Positions 8,558 to 18,175 of a DNA stretch of 64,000 nt are shown in pieces. This stretch comes from Flavobacterium sp. (lineage in GTDB: Bacteria; Bacteroidota; Bacteroidia; Flavobacteriales; Flavobacteriaceae), in assembly GCF_027484205.1 (NCBI RefSeq), contig NZ_JAIXUB010000015.1, positions 1-64,000 of the forward strand. Direction: 5' to 3'. Below the pieces are notes generated by a model, which was given only the letters and a program-made list of their open reading frames with translations, was not told the origin of the DNA and made no database searches. Position 1 is the stretch's first letter. Each line of letters begins with the position of its first letter. Both the position numbers and the translations under genes were made by a program.

Positions 8558-9872
8558 ATAAATCAAACCCTAAATTAACACCTAATTTGTTGGCGATAAT
8601 CTTAGTAATTCGTTGTTTTAATTCGGGTATTTTGATACTTTCTATTACTTCGTTGGAGAAAGCATACATCAATAACGCTTTGGCTTCTTTCTTTGGAATA
8701 CCACGTTGTTGCATGTAAAACATGGCACTTTCGTCTAATTGACCAATGGTGCAACCGTGCGAACATTTTACATCATCGGCAAAAATTTCTAATTGTGGTT
8801 TGGCATTGATTGTGGCTTTATCACCTATTAAAATGTTGTTGTTTTGCTGAAAAGCATCGGTTTTTTGCGCTTCTTTTTCTACAAATATTTTTCCGTTGAA
8901 AACTCCTGTTGAACTATCAGCAAGGATAGTTTTATAGTTTTGATGGCTTTCGCAATTAGGCGTTGCATGATTTACCAATGTGTAATGATCAACATGTTGC
9001 TTATCACCAATAATGGTAATTCCTTTTAAAGTCGAGTCGATTCTTTCACCAAAATGATAGAAATTCAAGTTATTTCTAGTGATGTTTCCACCAAAAGAAA
9101 ACGTATGAACTGAAACTCTACTTTCTTGTTTTTGAGAAATATACGTATTATCAATCAAATTTGCCGATAGCAAATCGTTTTGAATTTTATAATAATCTAC
9201 AATGGCACGTTTTTGAGCAAAAATCTCCGTAACCGCATTGGTCAACACCGGGTTTTCATTCAGTGATTGATGTCTTTCAATAATTTGAACGTGAGCATTT
9301 TCGCCTACAATTACCAGATTTCGAGGTTGAACCATCAAAGCGTTTTCAACTCCAGTAGAGAAATAAATGATTTCAATTGGTTTTTCAACAACTTTACTTT
9401 TCGGAATGTTGATGTACGCACCTTCATTTGCGAAAGCGGTATTCAACGTAGTTAAAGTCTCGTCTTTGCTCGCAATTTTGTTGAAATACTCATCAATAAC
9501 CATTTTGTATTTTGGTTTGGTCAATGCCGATGACATTAAGCAAACATCAATTCCATCATGAGTAGTTGCCGATAAAAACGAAGAGAATTTTCCGTCCACA
9601 AAAATCACTTTATACGTATCTATTTCGTGCAAGAAGTATTTTTTAACGGCAGCAAATTCAATCGCATTTTCGTGTTTTGGAAAAACGGTGAAGTCATTTT
9701 TTAAGATGGGGTTCAACGAAGTATATTTCCATGCTTCCTCTTTTTTAGTTGGGAAACCTTTATTTTCAAAGTTTTTTATAGCCGAAGTACGCACATCATG
9801 CAACTGCGAAGTCACATCGATTTGCTCTTCAAATGCCATGAAAGACGATACTAATTTTTCTTTTAAATCCAT
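8556..9872 (-). CDS. sufD: Fe-S cluster assembly protein SufD
   Basis: SufD pairs with SufB on the SufC ATPase dimer to form the scaffold where iron-sulfur clusters are built. Seen: the N-terminal segment NFENKGFPTKKEEAWKYTSLNP, the beta-helix core, and the C-terminal signature HGCTIGQLDESAMFYMQQRGI with the conserved His and Cys. 438 residues, as expected. It is the last gene of the iscA-sufB-sufC-sufD transcript here; in related genomes sufS follows directly, while here two plus-strand genes lie between. Confidence 0.95.
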   Translation of the reverse strand: MDLKEKLVSSFMAFEEQIDVTSQLHDVRTSAIKNFENKGFPTKKEEAWKYTSLNPILKNDFTVFPKHENAIEFAAVKKYFLHEIDTYKVIFVDGKFSSFLSATTHDGIDVCLMSSALTKPKYKMVIDEYFNKIASKDETLTTLNTAFANEGAYINIPKSKVVEKPIEIIYFSTGVENALMVQPRNLVIVGENAHVQIIERHQSLNENPVLTNAVTEIFAQKRAIVDYYKIQNDLLSANLIDNTYISQKQESRVSVHTFSFGGNITRNNLNFYHFGERIDSTLKGITIIGDKQHVDHYTLVNHATPNCESHQNYKTILADSSTGVFNGKIFVEKEAQKTDAFQQNNNILIGDKATINAKPQLEIFADDVKCSHGCTIGQLDESAMFYMQQRGIPKKEAKALLMYAFSNEVIESIKIPELKQRITKIIANKLGVNLGFDL

Positions 9873-9878
9873 AATTTT

Positions 9879-9938
9879 GTTGTCGGTTGTCAGTTGTTTT
9901 TGTTGTCAGTTTGAAACCGATAACAGACAACTGATAAC
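9879..9938. repeat. Word-built inverted repeat between sufC and sufD
   Basis: Left arm 9879-9897 is made of GTTGTC-type words (GTTGTCGGTTGTCAGTTGT); the right arm 9915-9938 is an imperfect inverted copy with GATAAC/GACAAC words. It fills nearly all the space between sufC and sufD without a T-run, so it is not an ordinary terminator. Confidence 0.75.
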
Positions 9939-9941
9939 TTT

Positions 9942-10691
9942 TTAAACTAATTCACTTTTAATCCAATCGTATCCTTTTTCTTCCAACTCGTAAGCCAATT
10001 CTTTTCCTCCTGATTTTACGATTTTTCCGTCCATTAAAACGTGAACGAAATCTGGAATGATATAATCTAACAAACGTTGGTAGTGCGTAATTACTAGAAC
10101 AGCGTTGTTTTCATTTTTCAATTTATTTACACCATTGGCCACAATTCGTAGCGCATCAATATCCAAACCTGAATCGGTTTCATCTAGAATCGCGATTTTT
10201 GGTTCCAACATTGCCATTTGGAAGATTTCATTACGTTTCTTTTCTCCGCCAGAAAAACCTTCGTTTAACGAACGTGATAAGAACTTTCTGTCCATTTCCA
10301 ATAATTCTGATTTTTCACGAATTAATTTCAACATTTCGTTGGCAGGCATTTCCTCTTGTCCGTTAGCTTTTCTCTTTTCGTTAATCGCTGTTTTGATAAA
10401 ATTCGTAACAGAAACTCCAGGAATTTCTACTGGATATTGAAACGACAAGAAAACTCCTTTATGAGCTCTTTCTTCTGGTGCTAATTCAGAAATATCTTCG
10501 CCTTCTAAAAGGATTTCGCCTTCAGAAACTTCATAGTTTTCATTTCCTGCAATTATGGAAGAAAGTGTTGATTTTCCGGCACCATTTGGTCCCATAATGG
10601 CATGAACTTCTCCTGCTTTTATCTCAAGATTAATTCCTTTTAATATTTCTTTGTCTTCAACTGAAGCGTGTAAATTTTTTATTGATAACAT
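9942..10691 (-). CDS. sufC: Fe-S cluster assembly ATPase SufC
   Basis: ABC-type ATPase of the SufBCD complex; it hydrolyses ATP to drive conformational change during cluster building. Seen: Walker [11 protein letters not shown]-loop [15 protein letters not shown] signature [10 protein letters not shown], Walker [13 protein letters not shown] and the H-loop VITHYQRLL. 249 residues, full length. It lies between sufB (137 bp, holding a repeat) and sufD. Confidence 0.97.
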   Translation of the reverse strand: MLSIKNLHASVEDKEILKGINLEIKAGEVHAIMGPNGAGKSTLSSIIAGNENYEVSEGEILLEGEDISELAPEERAHKGVFLSFQYPVEIPGVSVTNFIKTAINEKRKANGQEEMPANEMLKLIREKSELLEMDRKFLSRSLNEGFSGGEKKRNEIFQMAMLEPKIAILDETDSGLDIDALRIVANGVNKLKNENNAVLVITHYQRLLDYIIPDFVHVLMDGKIVKSGGKELAYELEEKGYDWIKSELV

Positions 10692-10701
10692 GTTTTATTT
10701 T

Positions 10702-10825
10702 GTTTCAGGTTTCAAGTTTCAAGTTTTTTACAACTTAACGTTGAAACATTCATTATATTAAAATTTTAATTTATTCAAAGTTTATATCAGTTTAGGAATC
10801 AACTTGAAACCTTAAACTTGAAACC
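10702..10825. repeat. Word-built inverted repeat between sufB and sufC
   Basis: Left arm 10702-10725 repeats GTTTCA-type words (GTTTCAGGTTTCAAG...), right arm 10801-10825 carries the inverted words (AACTTGAAACC, AAACTTGAAACC). The arms are about 75 bp apart. It lies inside the suf transcript, so it would be present in the mRNA as a long-loop hairpin. Confidence 0.8.
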
Positions 10826-10828
10826 AAT

Positions 10829-12277
10829 TTATCCAACTGATCCTTCCAAGGAAATTTCTAATAATTTTTGTGCTTCAACCGCAAATTCCATAGGCAGTTT
10901 ATTCAAAACTTCTTTACTAAAACCATTTACAATCAATGCAATAGCTTTTTCGGTTGGAATTCCTCTTTGATTGCAATAGAATACTTGATCTTCACCAATT
11001 TTAGATGTGGTTGCTTCATGTTCGATTTTGGCACTTGAATTTTTACTTTCGATGTACGGAAAAGTATGTGCACCACAATTATTTCCCATTAAAAGAGAAT
11101 CACATTGCGAGAAGTTTCTAGCATTATCTGCATTAGCACTAATTCTAACTAATCCTCTATAACTATTTTGCGATTTTCCTGCAGAAATTCCTTTAGAAAT
11201 AATAGTTGATTTAGTGTTTTTTCCTAAATGAACCATTTTAGTTCCTGTATCGGCTTGTTGGAAGTTATTAGTTACTGCTATTGAATAAAATTCTCCTATA
11301 GAATTGTCTCCTTTTAAAACCACTGATGGATATTTCCAAGTTACAGCCGAACCTGTTTCTACTTGCGTCCATGAAATTTTTGCATTTTTTTCGCAAATTC
11401 CTCTTTTTGTAACAAAGTTAAAAACACCACCTTTTCCTTCTTTATTTCCAGGATACCAGTTTTGAACCGTTGAATATTTTATTTCAGCATCGTCCAATGC
11501 GATTAATTCTACAACTGCTGCGTGTAATTGATTCTCGTCACGACTTGGCGCTGTACAACCTTCTAAATAAGAAACATAACTACCTTCATCGGCAATAAGA
11601 AGTGTTCTTTCAAATTGACCTGTTCCTGCTTGATTGATACGGAAATAGGTTGATAATTCCATAGGACAACGAACGCCTTTTGGAATATAACAGAAACTTC
11701 CGTCAGAGAAAACTGCTGAGTTTAGAGCTGCATAAAAATTATCTCTTTGTGGCACAACTGTTCCTAAATATTTTTGAACCAGTTCCGGATATTCGCGAAT
11801 AGCTTCGGAAATACTCATGAAAATAATTCCTTTTTCTGCCAATGTTTTCTTGAAAGTAGTTGCTACAGAAACAGAATCTACTACAATATCCATTGCAACA
11901 TTGTTCAATTTCTTTTGCTCGTCAATAGAAATTCCTAACTTTTTATACATTTCTAAAAGGTCTGGATCAACATCGTCAAGGGTTTTGTTTGGATCCGCTT
12001 TTTTTGGAGCAGAATAGTATGAAATTGCTTGAAAATCTGGTTTTTCATAATGCACATTTGCCCATTCTGGCTCTATCATTTCTTGCCAAGCACGAAAAGC
12101 TTCAATACGCCAATCGGTCATCCATTGTGGTTCCTCTTTCTTTTTAGAAATAGCACGAACAATGTCTTCATTCAATCCAATAGGAAACGTTTCAGAATCT
12201 AAATCGGTATAAAAACCATATTCATATTCTTTGTTTTCTAATTCGACTTTTAAATCTTCTTCTGTGTATTTTGACAT
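10829..12277 (-). CDS. sufB: Fe-S cluster assembly protein SufB
   Basis: Scaffold subunit of the SufBCD complex. 482 residues, standard length. Recognised from [27 protein letters not shown] near the start, [43 protein letters not shown], and the C-terminal [26 protein letters not shown] block; residue runs are given here only as position marks of the well known conserved core. The conserved Cys in EGCTAP and the late Glu/His region are present, so it should be active. It is 10 bp from the iscA-like gene upstream and shares its promoter. Confidence 0.96.
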   Translation of the reverse strand: MSKYTEEDLKVELENKEYEYGFYTDLDSETFPIGLNEDIVRAISKKKEEPQWMTDWRIEAFRAWQEMIEPEWANVHYEKPDFQAISYYSAPKKADPNKTLDDVDPDLLEMYKKLGISIDEQKKLNNVAMDIVVDSVSVATTFKKTLAEKGIIFMSISEAIREYPELVQKYLGTVVPQRDNFYAALNSAVFSDGSFCYIPKGVRCPMELSTYFRINQAGTGQFERTLLIADEGSYVSYLEGCTAPSRDENQLHAAVVELIALDDAEIKYSTVQNWYPGNKEGKGGVFNFVTKRGICEKNAKISWTQVETGSAVTWKYPSVVLKGDNSIGEFYSIAVTNNFQQADTGTKMVHLGKNTKSTIISKGISAGKSQNSYRGLVRISANADNARNFSQCDSLLMGNNCGAHTFPYIESKNSSAKIEHEATTSKIGEDQVFYCNQRGIPTEKAIALIVNGFSKEVLNKLPMEFAVEAQKLLEISLEGSVG

Positions 12278-12287
12278 AATTTTTTAT

Positions 12288-12617
12288 CTAAAGTGAGAAT
12301 GATTCTCCACAACCACAAGTTCTTGATGCGTTAGGATTATTGAATACAAATCCTTTTCCATTCAATCCGCCTGAAAATTCTAAAATAGTTCCTGCTAAAT
12401 ACAAAAACGATTTCTTCTCAACTGCGATTTTTACATTATTATCTTCAAAAACTTTGTCGTTTTCACCTAATTCTTTGTCAAATTTTAATTCATAAGATAA
12501 ACCAGAACAACCACCACTTTTTACGCCTACTCTAACGTAATCTTTGGCAGCGTCAAAACCGTCATCTTTCATCATATCGATGATTTTTTTGCTTGCTGTG
12601 TCAGAAACTTTAATCAT
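12288..12617 (-). CDS. HesB/IscA family Fe-S carrier (SufA-like)
   Basis: A-type carrier that receives iron-sulfur clusters from the scaffold and delivers them to target proteins. The three conserved Cys are present: GGCSGLSYEL (Cys37) and the terminal TCGCGESF (Cys101, Cys103). 109 residues. First gene of the iscA-sufB-sufC-sufD transcript. The symbol is left open because sufA, iscA and erpA cannot be told apart by eye; the suf context favours a SufA role. Confidence 0.95.
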   Translation of the reverse strand: MIKVSDTASKKIIDMMKDDGFDAAKDYVRVGVKSGGCSGLSYELKFDKELGENDKVFEDNNVKIAVEKKSFLYLAGTILEFSGGLNGKGFVFNNPNASRTCGCGESFSL

Positions 12618-12647
12618 TGCTTATTTTGATTTTGTCTAAATTAAGCG

Positions 12648-12681
12648 CAAAGTTACTACAATTATCGATTTTATCAACAAA
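12648..12681 (-). promoter_or_regulatory. Promoter of the iscA-sufBCD transcript
   Basis: On the minus strand the -7 element TAACTTTG lies at 12648-12655 and TTTG/TTG at 12675-12681, 19 to 22 bp upstream. The start of transcription would fall near 12642, giving a leader of about 25 bases. No separate regulator site is recognised. Confidence 0.72.
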
Positions 12682-12783
12682 CACTAACATTTTTATAACT
12701 AATGTTTTCATAGAAAAAATTGATTTTATCGTTTATCAAATCAACCTATTTAGTAAATTGCAACGTTTTAAAAAATAAAAATC

Positions 12784-13644
12784 ATGAAACTTTACCCAAT
12801 TGAAGCTGGTAATTTTAAATTAGATGGTGGAGCTATGTTTGGTGTAGTGCCAAAAACCATTTGGAATAAAACTAATCCTGCTGACGAAAAAAACCTCATT
12901 GATATTGCAGCTCGTTGTCTTTTAATTGAAGAAGGAAATCGGTTAATCCTTATTGATACTGGAATGGGAAACAAACAATCGGAGAAATTTTTTAGTTATT
13001 ATTCGCTTTGGGGAAATCATTCGTTAGATAAGTCATTAGCTAAATATGGATTTCATCGTGATGATGTAACTGATGTTTTTATGTCGCATTTGCATTTTGA
13101 TCATTGTGGTGGAAGCGTAAATTGGAACAAAGACAAAACAGGATATGAAGTTGCTTTCAAAAATGCTAAATTTTGGACCAATGAAAACCATTGGGAATGG
13201 GCAACCAAACCAAATCAGCGTGAAAAAGCTTCTTTTCTTTCAGAAAATATCATGCCGATGCATGAGAGCGGACAGTTAAATTTCATAAAAAGACCTGATA
13301 GTGATTTCTTAGAAAAGTCGGAACTTGATTTTGGAATTTTCTTTGTTGATGGACACACCGAAAAAATGATGATTCCGCATATTCAATACCAAGATAAAAC
13401 AATCGTTTTTTGTGCCGATTTAATTCCAACAGCTGGTCATTTACCTTTGCCTTATGTCATGGGTTATGATACGCGACCACTTTTAACAATGCCCGAAAAA
13501 TCAAAATTTTTAGAAAACTGTGCCGAAAACAACTTCTATTTATTACTAGAACACGATGCACATAACGAAATCATAACGGTAGAAAAAACAGAAAAAGGGA
13601 TTCGATTGAAAGAAATTTTTAAATGTGAGGATATCTTAATCTAA
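12784..13644 (+). CDS. MBL-fold metallo-hydrolase
   Basis: Metallo-beta-lactamase fold protein, 286 residues, no signal peptide. The metal-binding HxHxDH motif is intact as SHLHFDHCGG (His102, His104, Asp106, His107), later ligands are probably in FVDGHTE, CADLIP and LEHDAH. Overall it resembles the lactonase/N-acyl-hydrolase type members (LIDTGMGN, YVMGYDTRPL), but substrate cannot be told from sequence. It is divergent from the suf genes and about 70 bp upstream of the S8 protease gene, which has its own promoter. Confidence 0.9.
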   Translation: MKLYPIEAGNFKLDGGAMFGVVPKTIWNKTNPADEKNLIDIAARCLLIEEGNRLILIDTGMGNKQSEKFFSYYSLWGNHSLDKSLAKYGFHRDDVTDVFMSHLHFDHCGGSVNWNKDKTGYEVAFKNAKFWTNENHWEWATKPNQREKASFLSENIMPMHESGQLNFIKRPDSDFLEKSELDFGIFFVDGHTEKMMIPHIQYQDKTIVFCADLIPTAGHLPLPYVMGYDTRPLLTMPEKSKFLENCAENNFYLLLEHDAHNEIITVEKTEKGIRLKEIFKCEDILI

Positions 13645-13658
13645 TGTTAAATAAAATA

Positions 13659-13666
13659 TACCTTTG
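13659..13666 (+). promoter_or_regulatory. Promoter -7 element for the S8 peptidase gene
   Basis: TACCTTTG fits TAnnTTTG exactly and lies 47 bases before the ATG. The -33 element is not clear. Confidence 0.5.
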
Positions 13667-13712
13667 TAACTAAACTAAATACTTTTATACCAATTTTTTA
13701 AAAATAAAAATA

Positions 13713-15311
13713 ATGAAATTAATAAAACCAATTTTTGTATCTGCTTTTGCTACACTTATCTTGTCAAGTTGTAATTCTGCATTAGCACCAATGGTAACAA
13801 CAAATCCAGCTAATATTGATAAAACTCCATTAAAAACTACTCCATTAAAAGAAGAAGATTTGAAAAGATGGAGTCATTTAGATTTAGTGAAAGATACTAT
13901 TCCAGGAATGAGTGTTGATAGAGCTTACGCTGAATTATTGAAAGGTAAAAAAGGAACAAAAGTAATTGTAAGTGTAATTGATTCTGGTGTAGATATTGAC
14001 CACGAAGATTTGAAAGGTAAGATTTGGATAAACAAAAAAGAAATTGCCGGAAACAAAAAAGACGATGACAATAATGGATTCGTTGATGATGTAAACGGAT
14101 GGAATTTCCTTGGCGAATCAACTGATGAAAATCTTGAATTGACACGTATTGTTAAAAAAGGTCCGTCTGATCCAAATTATACTGTTGCAAAAGCAGAACT
14201 TGATGCAAAATTAGCAGAAATGATGCAATACAAACCTCAAATGGATATGATTGCTAAAGCTGATAAAGAAATTAAAACTCATTTGAAAAAAGAAACATAT
14301 ACTATTGATGATTTGAAAAAAATTGTTACCACTGATGCTGCTTTAAATCAAAACAAAATGATAATGTTGAGCGTTGCGACACAAATTGGTCCAAATTTTC
14401 AAGAGGATATGAAAGGTCAAATAGATTATGTCTACGATCAAATTAACTATAACTTGAATGTAAATTTTGATGGAAGAAAAATAGTTGGAGACAATCCTGA
14501 TGACATTAACGATAAAAAATATGGAAACGGAAATGTAAAAGGTCCAATCAGCGGTGACATTGAACACGGAACACACGTTTCTGGAATTATAGCTCAAGTT
14601 CGTGGAAATGGAAAAGGTGGCGATGGAGTTGCTCCAATTAATGTTGAAATCATGGCAATTAGAGCTGTTCCAAATGGTGATGAATATGATAAAGATATTG
14701 CTTTAGCTATTCGTTATGCTGTTGATAATGGAGCAAAAGTAATTAATGGAAGTTTTGGAAAAGATTATTCACCACATAAAGACTGGGTTTTTGAAGCAAT
14801 TAAATATGCTGAAAGCAAAGATGTTTTAATAGTTCACGCAGCAGGAAATGATGGTAAAAACATTGATGTTGAACCAAATTTCCCAACCGATGAAGTAAAT
14901 AATGTTGAATTTGCAACTAACTTCATTTCAATTGGTGCTATTGGGAAAGAATATGGTGTAAATATGGTAGCTGATTTCTCTAATTTTGGCTCATCAAATG
15001 TTGATATTTATGCTCCAGGAAAAGAAATTTATGCTACTGTTCCAAATAATAAATATAAATATGAACAAGGAACTTCAATGGCATCACCAAATGCTGCTGG
15101 TGTTGCTGCTATGATTCGTTCATATTACCCAAATCTAACAGCGCCACAAGTGAAAAAAATCCTTATGGATTCTGGAACGCCATTATCATCTCTTGAAGTG
15201 GTTTTAGGTGAGAAAAAAGAAAAACGTCCTTTTTCAAATGCATCTAAATCTGGAAGATTTGTAAACGCCTACAATGCTCTTTTGATGGCTGAACAACTGT
15301 CAAAAAAATAA
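13713..15311 (+). CDS. Subtilisin-family (S8) serine peptidase, lipoprotein
   Basis: 532 residues with a lipoprotein signal (ATLILSSCNSAL, Cys20). The S8 catalytic triad is complete: Asp90 in VSVIDSGVD, His285 in EHGTHVSG and Ser455 in GTSMASPNAAG. About 150 residues between Asp and His form an insertion with a Lys-rich helical part (residues 150-260), common in this Bacteroidota subgroup. Expected to sit in the outer membrane or periplasm and degrade or process proteins. Strong terminator follows before the M1 peptidase gene, so the two are likely separate transcripts, though both act on secreted peptides. Confidence 0.93.
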   Translation: MKLIKPIFVSAFATLILSSCNSALAPMVTTNPANIDKTPLKTTPLKEEDLKRWSHLDLVKDTIPGMSVDRAYAELLKGKKGTKVIVSVIDSGVDIDHEDLKGKIWINKKEIAGNKKDDDNNGFVDDVNGWNFLGESTDENLELTRIVKKGPSDPNYTVAKAELDAKLAEMMQYKPQMDMIAKADKEIKTHLKKETYTIDDLKKIVTTDAALNQNKMIMLSVATQIGPNFQEDMKGQIDYVYDQINYNLNVNFDGRKIVGDNPDDINDKKYGNGNVKGPISGDIEHGTHVSGIIAQVRGNGKGGDGVAPINVEIMAIRAVPNGDEYDKDIALAIRYAVDNGAKVINGSFGKDYSPHKDWVFEAIKYAESKDVLIVHAAGNDGKNIDVEPNFPTDEVNNVEFATNFISIGAIGKEYGVNMVADFSNFGSSNVDIYAPGKEIYATVPNNKYKYEQGTSMASPNAAGVAAMIRSYYPNLTAPQVKKILMDSGTPLSSLEVVLGEKKEKRPFSNASKSGRFVNAYNALLMAEQLSKK

Positions 15312-15326
15312 AAAATAAACTGTTTA

Positions 15327-15361
15327 CAAAATGGAAGGTTCGTTTGTTCCTTCCATTTTTT
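15327..15361 (+). terminator. Terminator after the S8 peptidase gene
   Basis: AAATGGAAGG and CCTTCCATTTTT form an 11-bp stem with a 10-base loop, followed by a T-run. An ATG at 15331 in this hairpin is in frame with the next gene but is not a credible start. Confidence 0.88.
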
Positions 15362-15375
15362 ATTTAATAAATACT

Positions 15376-17256
15376 ATGAGAAAATTACTTTTTTTATCAA
15401 TTTCATTTTTATGTTTTTGCAATGTTTTTGCACAAAGTTCTACTTATTGGCAACAACATGTTGACTATAAAATGGAAGTTTCCATGGATGTAAAAACCTA
15501 TATTTACAAAGGAAAACAAGAGCTTATTTACACAAATAATTCAAATGATACCTTAAAAAAAGTTTATTATCATTTATTCAACAATGCATTTCAACCAGGA
15601 AGTGAAATGGATATGCGATTGCAATCTATAAAAGATCCTGATGGCAGAATGTTTACCAAATTGAACAAAGATGATAAAGAAAAACAAAGCAGAATTGCTA
15701 ATTTAAAACCAAATGAAATTGGGTATTTACATGTTACTAATTTTAAGCAAGATGGCGTTTCTGCAACTTCAAAAGAAATAGAAACCATTCTCGAGGTCGT
15801 TTTAAATCAACCGCTTTTACCAGGAAAATCTACTGTATTAACTTTAGATTTTGAAGGTCAAGTTCCTGTTCAAATTCGTCGTTCAGGAAGAAATAATAAA
15901 GAAGGTGTTGCTTTATCTATGAGTCAATGGTATCCAAAAATGGCCGAATTTGACTTTGAAGGTTGGCATGCTGATGCTTATATTTCTAGAGAGTTTCATG
16001 GCGTTTGGGGAAATTTTGATGTAAAAATTACTATCGATAAAAATTACGTACTTGGTGGTACAGGTTATCTTCAAAACCCAAACGAAATTGGATATAATTA
16101 TCAAGAAAATGGTGTGAAAGTTGTTCTACCAAAAAAACAAAAAACACTTACATGGCATTTTAAAGCGCCAATGGTTCACGACTTTACTTGGGCTGCAGAT
16201 AAAAATTATATTCATGATGTTGTAAAAACCGATTTTGGAACAACTTTGCATTTTTTGTACAAAAACAATACCGATATTGTTGAAAATTGGAAAGCTGCAC
16301 AACAAAAAACAGTCGATTTAATGAAGTTTTATAACTCGTTTGTAGGTAAATATCCATACGAGCAATATTCAGTAATTCAAGGTGGCGATGGAGGAATGGA
16401 ATATGCTATGTGTACACTAATTCTTGGCGAGGGAAAATTAGACGGTTTAGTTGGCGTAATTGCTCACGAAATGGGACATTCTTGGTTCCAACACATTCTT
16501 GCAAGTAATGAAAGTAAACACGGTTGGATTGATGAAGGTTTTACCACATTTATTGAAGATACGGCACTTTATGAATTATCTGATAAAAAAGGAGAAAATC
16601 CTATTCTTGGTTCGTATAAAGCATATACTAAATTGGTCGATTCAGGAAAAGAACAACCACTTTCTACACATGCTGATCGATTCGATGAAAACAGAAGTTA
16701 TAGCGTTGCATCTTACATTAAAGGCGAGTTATTTTTGTCGCAATTAGAATATTTAATTGGACGTAAAAACCTTGAAAAAACCATTAAACGTTTCTATAAT
16801 GAATTCAAGTTTAAACATCCAACGCCAAATGATATTAAAAGAACTGCTGAACGTGTTTCGGGCGCAATTTTAGATTGGTATTTAGTAGATTGGACGCAAA
16901 CCACAAACACAATTGACTATGCCATTACAAATGTTGAAGGTGCAACCGATGGTGTTCAAAAAACAGGAGTTTCTTTAGAAAGAATTGGTAGAATGCCAAT
17001 GCCAATTGAAGTTGAGGTTGAATATACTAATGGTACAAAAGAAAACTTTTACATTCCGTTGCGAATGATGAATTTTGAAAAAGAAAACCCAACACCAAAT
17101 ATTAAAAGAACAGTTTTGAAAGATTGGGCTTGGGGAAATCCGAAATACTTTTTTGAAATAGATAAAAGTAAAACTACCATCAAGAAAATAACCATTGACC
17201 AAAGCGGATTAATGGCTGATGTGAAAAGAGATAATAATGTTTATGAAATAAAGTAA
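15376..17256 (+). CDS. M1 family metallopeptidase, secreted
   Basis: Zinc aminopeptidase-type protein of 626 residues. Signal peptide MRKLLFLSISFLCFCNVFAQ. The M1 motifs are intact: GGMEYAM (exopeptidase motif, 339-345), zinc site HEMGH (364-368) and the third ligand Glu387 in WIDEGFTTF. The protein is shorter than cytoplasmic PepN types and has a beta-rich C-terminal part; the family in Bacteroidota is exported and probably trims peptides in the periplasm. Start chosen at ATG 15376 because it begins the signal peptide, while the longer frame starts inside the upstream terminator. Confidence 0.93.
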   Translation: MRKLLFLSISFLCFCNVFAQSSTYWQQHVDYKMEVSMDVKTYIYKGKQELIYTNNSNDTLKKVYYHLFNNAFQPGSEMDMRLQSIKDPDGRMFTKLNKDDKEKQSRIANLKPNEIGYLHVTNFKQDGVSATSKEIETILEVVLNQPLLPGKSTVLTLDFEGQVPVQIRRSGRNNKEGVALSMSQWYPKMAEFDFEGWHADAYISREFHGVWGNFDVKITIDKNYVLGGTGYLQNPNEIGYNYQENGVKVVLPKKQKTLTWHFKAPMVHDFTWAADKNYIHDVVKTDFGTTLHFLYKNNTDIVENWKAAQQKTVDLMKFYNSFVGKYPYEQYSVIQGGDGGMEYAMCTLILGEGKLDGLVGVIAHEMGHSWFQHILASNESKHGWIDEGFTTFIEDTALYELSDKKGENPILGSYKAYTKLVDSGKEQPLSTHADRFDENRSYSVASYIKGELFLSQLEYLIGRKNLEKTIKRFYNEFKFKHPTPNDIKRTAERVSGAILDWYLVDWTQTTNTIDYAITNVEGATDGVQKTGVSLERIGRMPMPIEVEVEYTNGTKENFYIPLRMMNFEKENPTPNIKRTVLKDWAWGNPKYFFEIDKSKTTIKKITIDQSGLMADVKRDNNVYEIK

Positions 17257-17260
17257 ATGA

Positions 17261-17297
17261 AAAAAAGCGTTCTCAAAAATAAGAGAACGTTTTTTTT
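17261..17297 (+). terminator. Terminator after the M1 peptidase gene
   Basis: Stem CGTTCTC/GAGAACG (17268-17274 with 17283-17289), A-run before and eight Ts after. Confidence 0.88.
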
Positions 17298-17341
17298 GGA
17301 ATAGAATTTGTAGTTTTACAACCTATTAAAATCAGAAACAT

Positions 17342-17746
17342 ATGAAAGCAATTCGATTCGTATTATTTTTCTTTTTGTTGAGTTTTTCGGCTATTTCAAA
17401 TGCACAAGCCATTCGAATGAAAACAAGTTCAGTAAGCTACAGCGAGAAAAGTCAAACAGGAAAATGGTCAAATTGGTCAGAATTTGTTAAAGCAGATATC
17501 ATCATTACCATCGACGGAAAAAAGAATAGAATTGTTGTAAATTCACCTGAATTACAAGTTTTTACTATAAAAGCTTATGGTGAAAAAATAGAAAACGATG
17601 ACGAAAAAATTGTTCCTTTTGAATGTGTCGATCACAATGGTTCAAAATGTAATATTTTAGTAATTACTAGAAAAAAAGAAGATAACAGAATGCAATTTTA
17701 CATCAACTATTCTGAAGTGAAATTTGTTTATAACATCTACAATTAA
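17342..17746 (+). CDS. Small secreted protein of unknown function
   Basis: 134 residues with signal peptide MKAIRFVLFFFLLSFSAISNAQ. The remaining roughly 110 residues look like a small beta-sandwich: GKWSNWSEFVKADIIITIDGKKNRIVV near the start and FYINYSEVKFVYNIYN at the end. I do not recognise a named family. It lies 8 bp upstream of rnpA, so it may be cotranscribed with it. Confidence is for it being a real gene. Confidence 0.75.
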   Translation: MKAIRFVLFFFLLSFSAISNAQAIRMKTSSVSYSEKSQTGKWSNWSEFVKADIIITIDGKKNRIVVNSPELQVFTIKAYGEKIENDDEKIVPFECVDHNGSKCNILVITRKKEDNRMQFYINYSEVKFVYNIYN

Positions 17747-17754
17747 ATCTTTTT

Positions 17755-18135
17755 ATGGATTTTTCTTATCCGAAAAACGAAAAATTAAAAAGTAGAAAAA
17801 CGATTGATTTACTTTTTACGGAAGGAAAATCGGTTTCGAAATTTCCATTGCGTTTAGTTTACATTCCTTTACAAGAATCGGATGAAAAAATAAAGTTTGG
17901 CGTTTCCGTTTCAAAAAAACATTTTAAAAAAGCTGTTGACAGGAACTATTTTAAAAGAGTTTTAAGAGAATGTTATCGATTGAATAAAAACCTCATCCTA
18001 GATAAAATCAATCAACCTTTTGCAGTAATGTTTTTTTATCAAACAAAAGACCGACTGAGTTATCAAGAAATCAATGAAAAAACAATTTTGCTTTTTGAAA
18101 AGTTCATTACGGCAATACATTCGGAACAACAATAA
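17755..18135 (+). CDS. rnpA: Ribonuclease P protein component
   Basis: Protein subunit that binds the RNase P RNA and helps remove the 5' leader of pre-tRNA. 126 residues, basic. The family motif is present as VDRNYFKRVLRECYR (RNxxKRxxRE), with the N-terminal NEKLKSRKTIDLLF segment. The usual partner rpmH is not next to it here; in Bacteroidota rnpA is often apart from rpmH, so this is not unusual for the group. Next gene begins 40 bp downstream. Confidence 0.95.
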   Translation: MDFSYPKNEKLKSRKTIDLLFTEGKSVSKFPLRLVYIPLQESDEKIKFGVSVSKKHFKKAVDRNYFKRVLRECYRLNKNLILDKINQPFAVMFFYQTKDRLSYQEINEKTILLFEKFITAIHSEQQ

Positions 18136-18175
18136 TTTTATCATTGTAAACGTTTTATTGTTAAAATTCTTTATT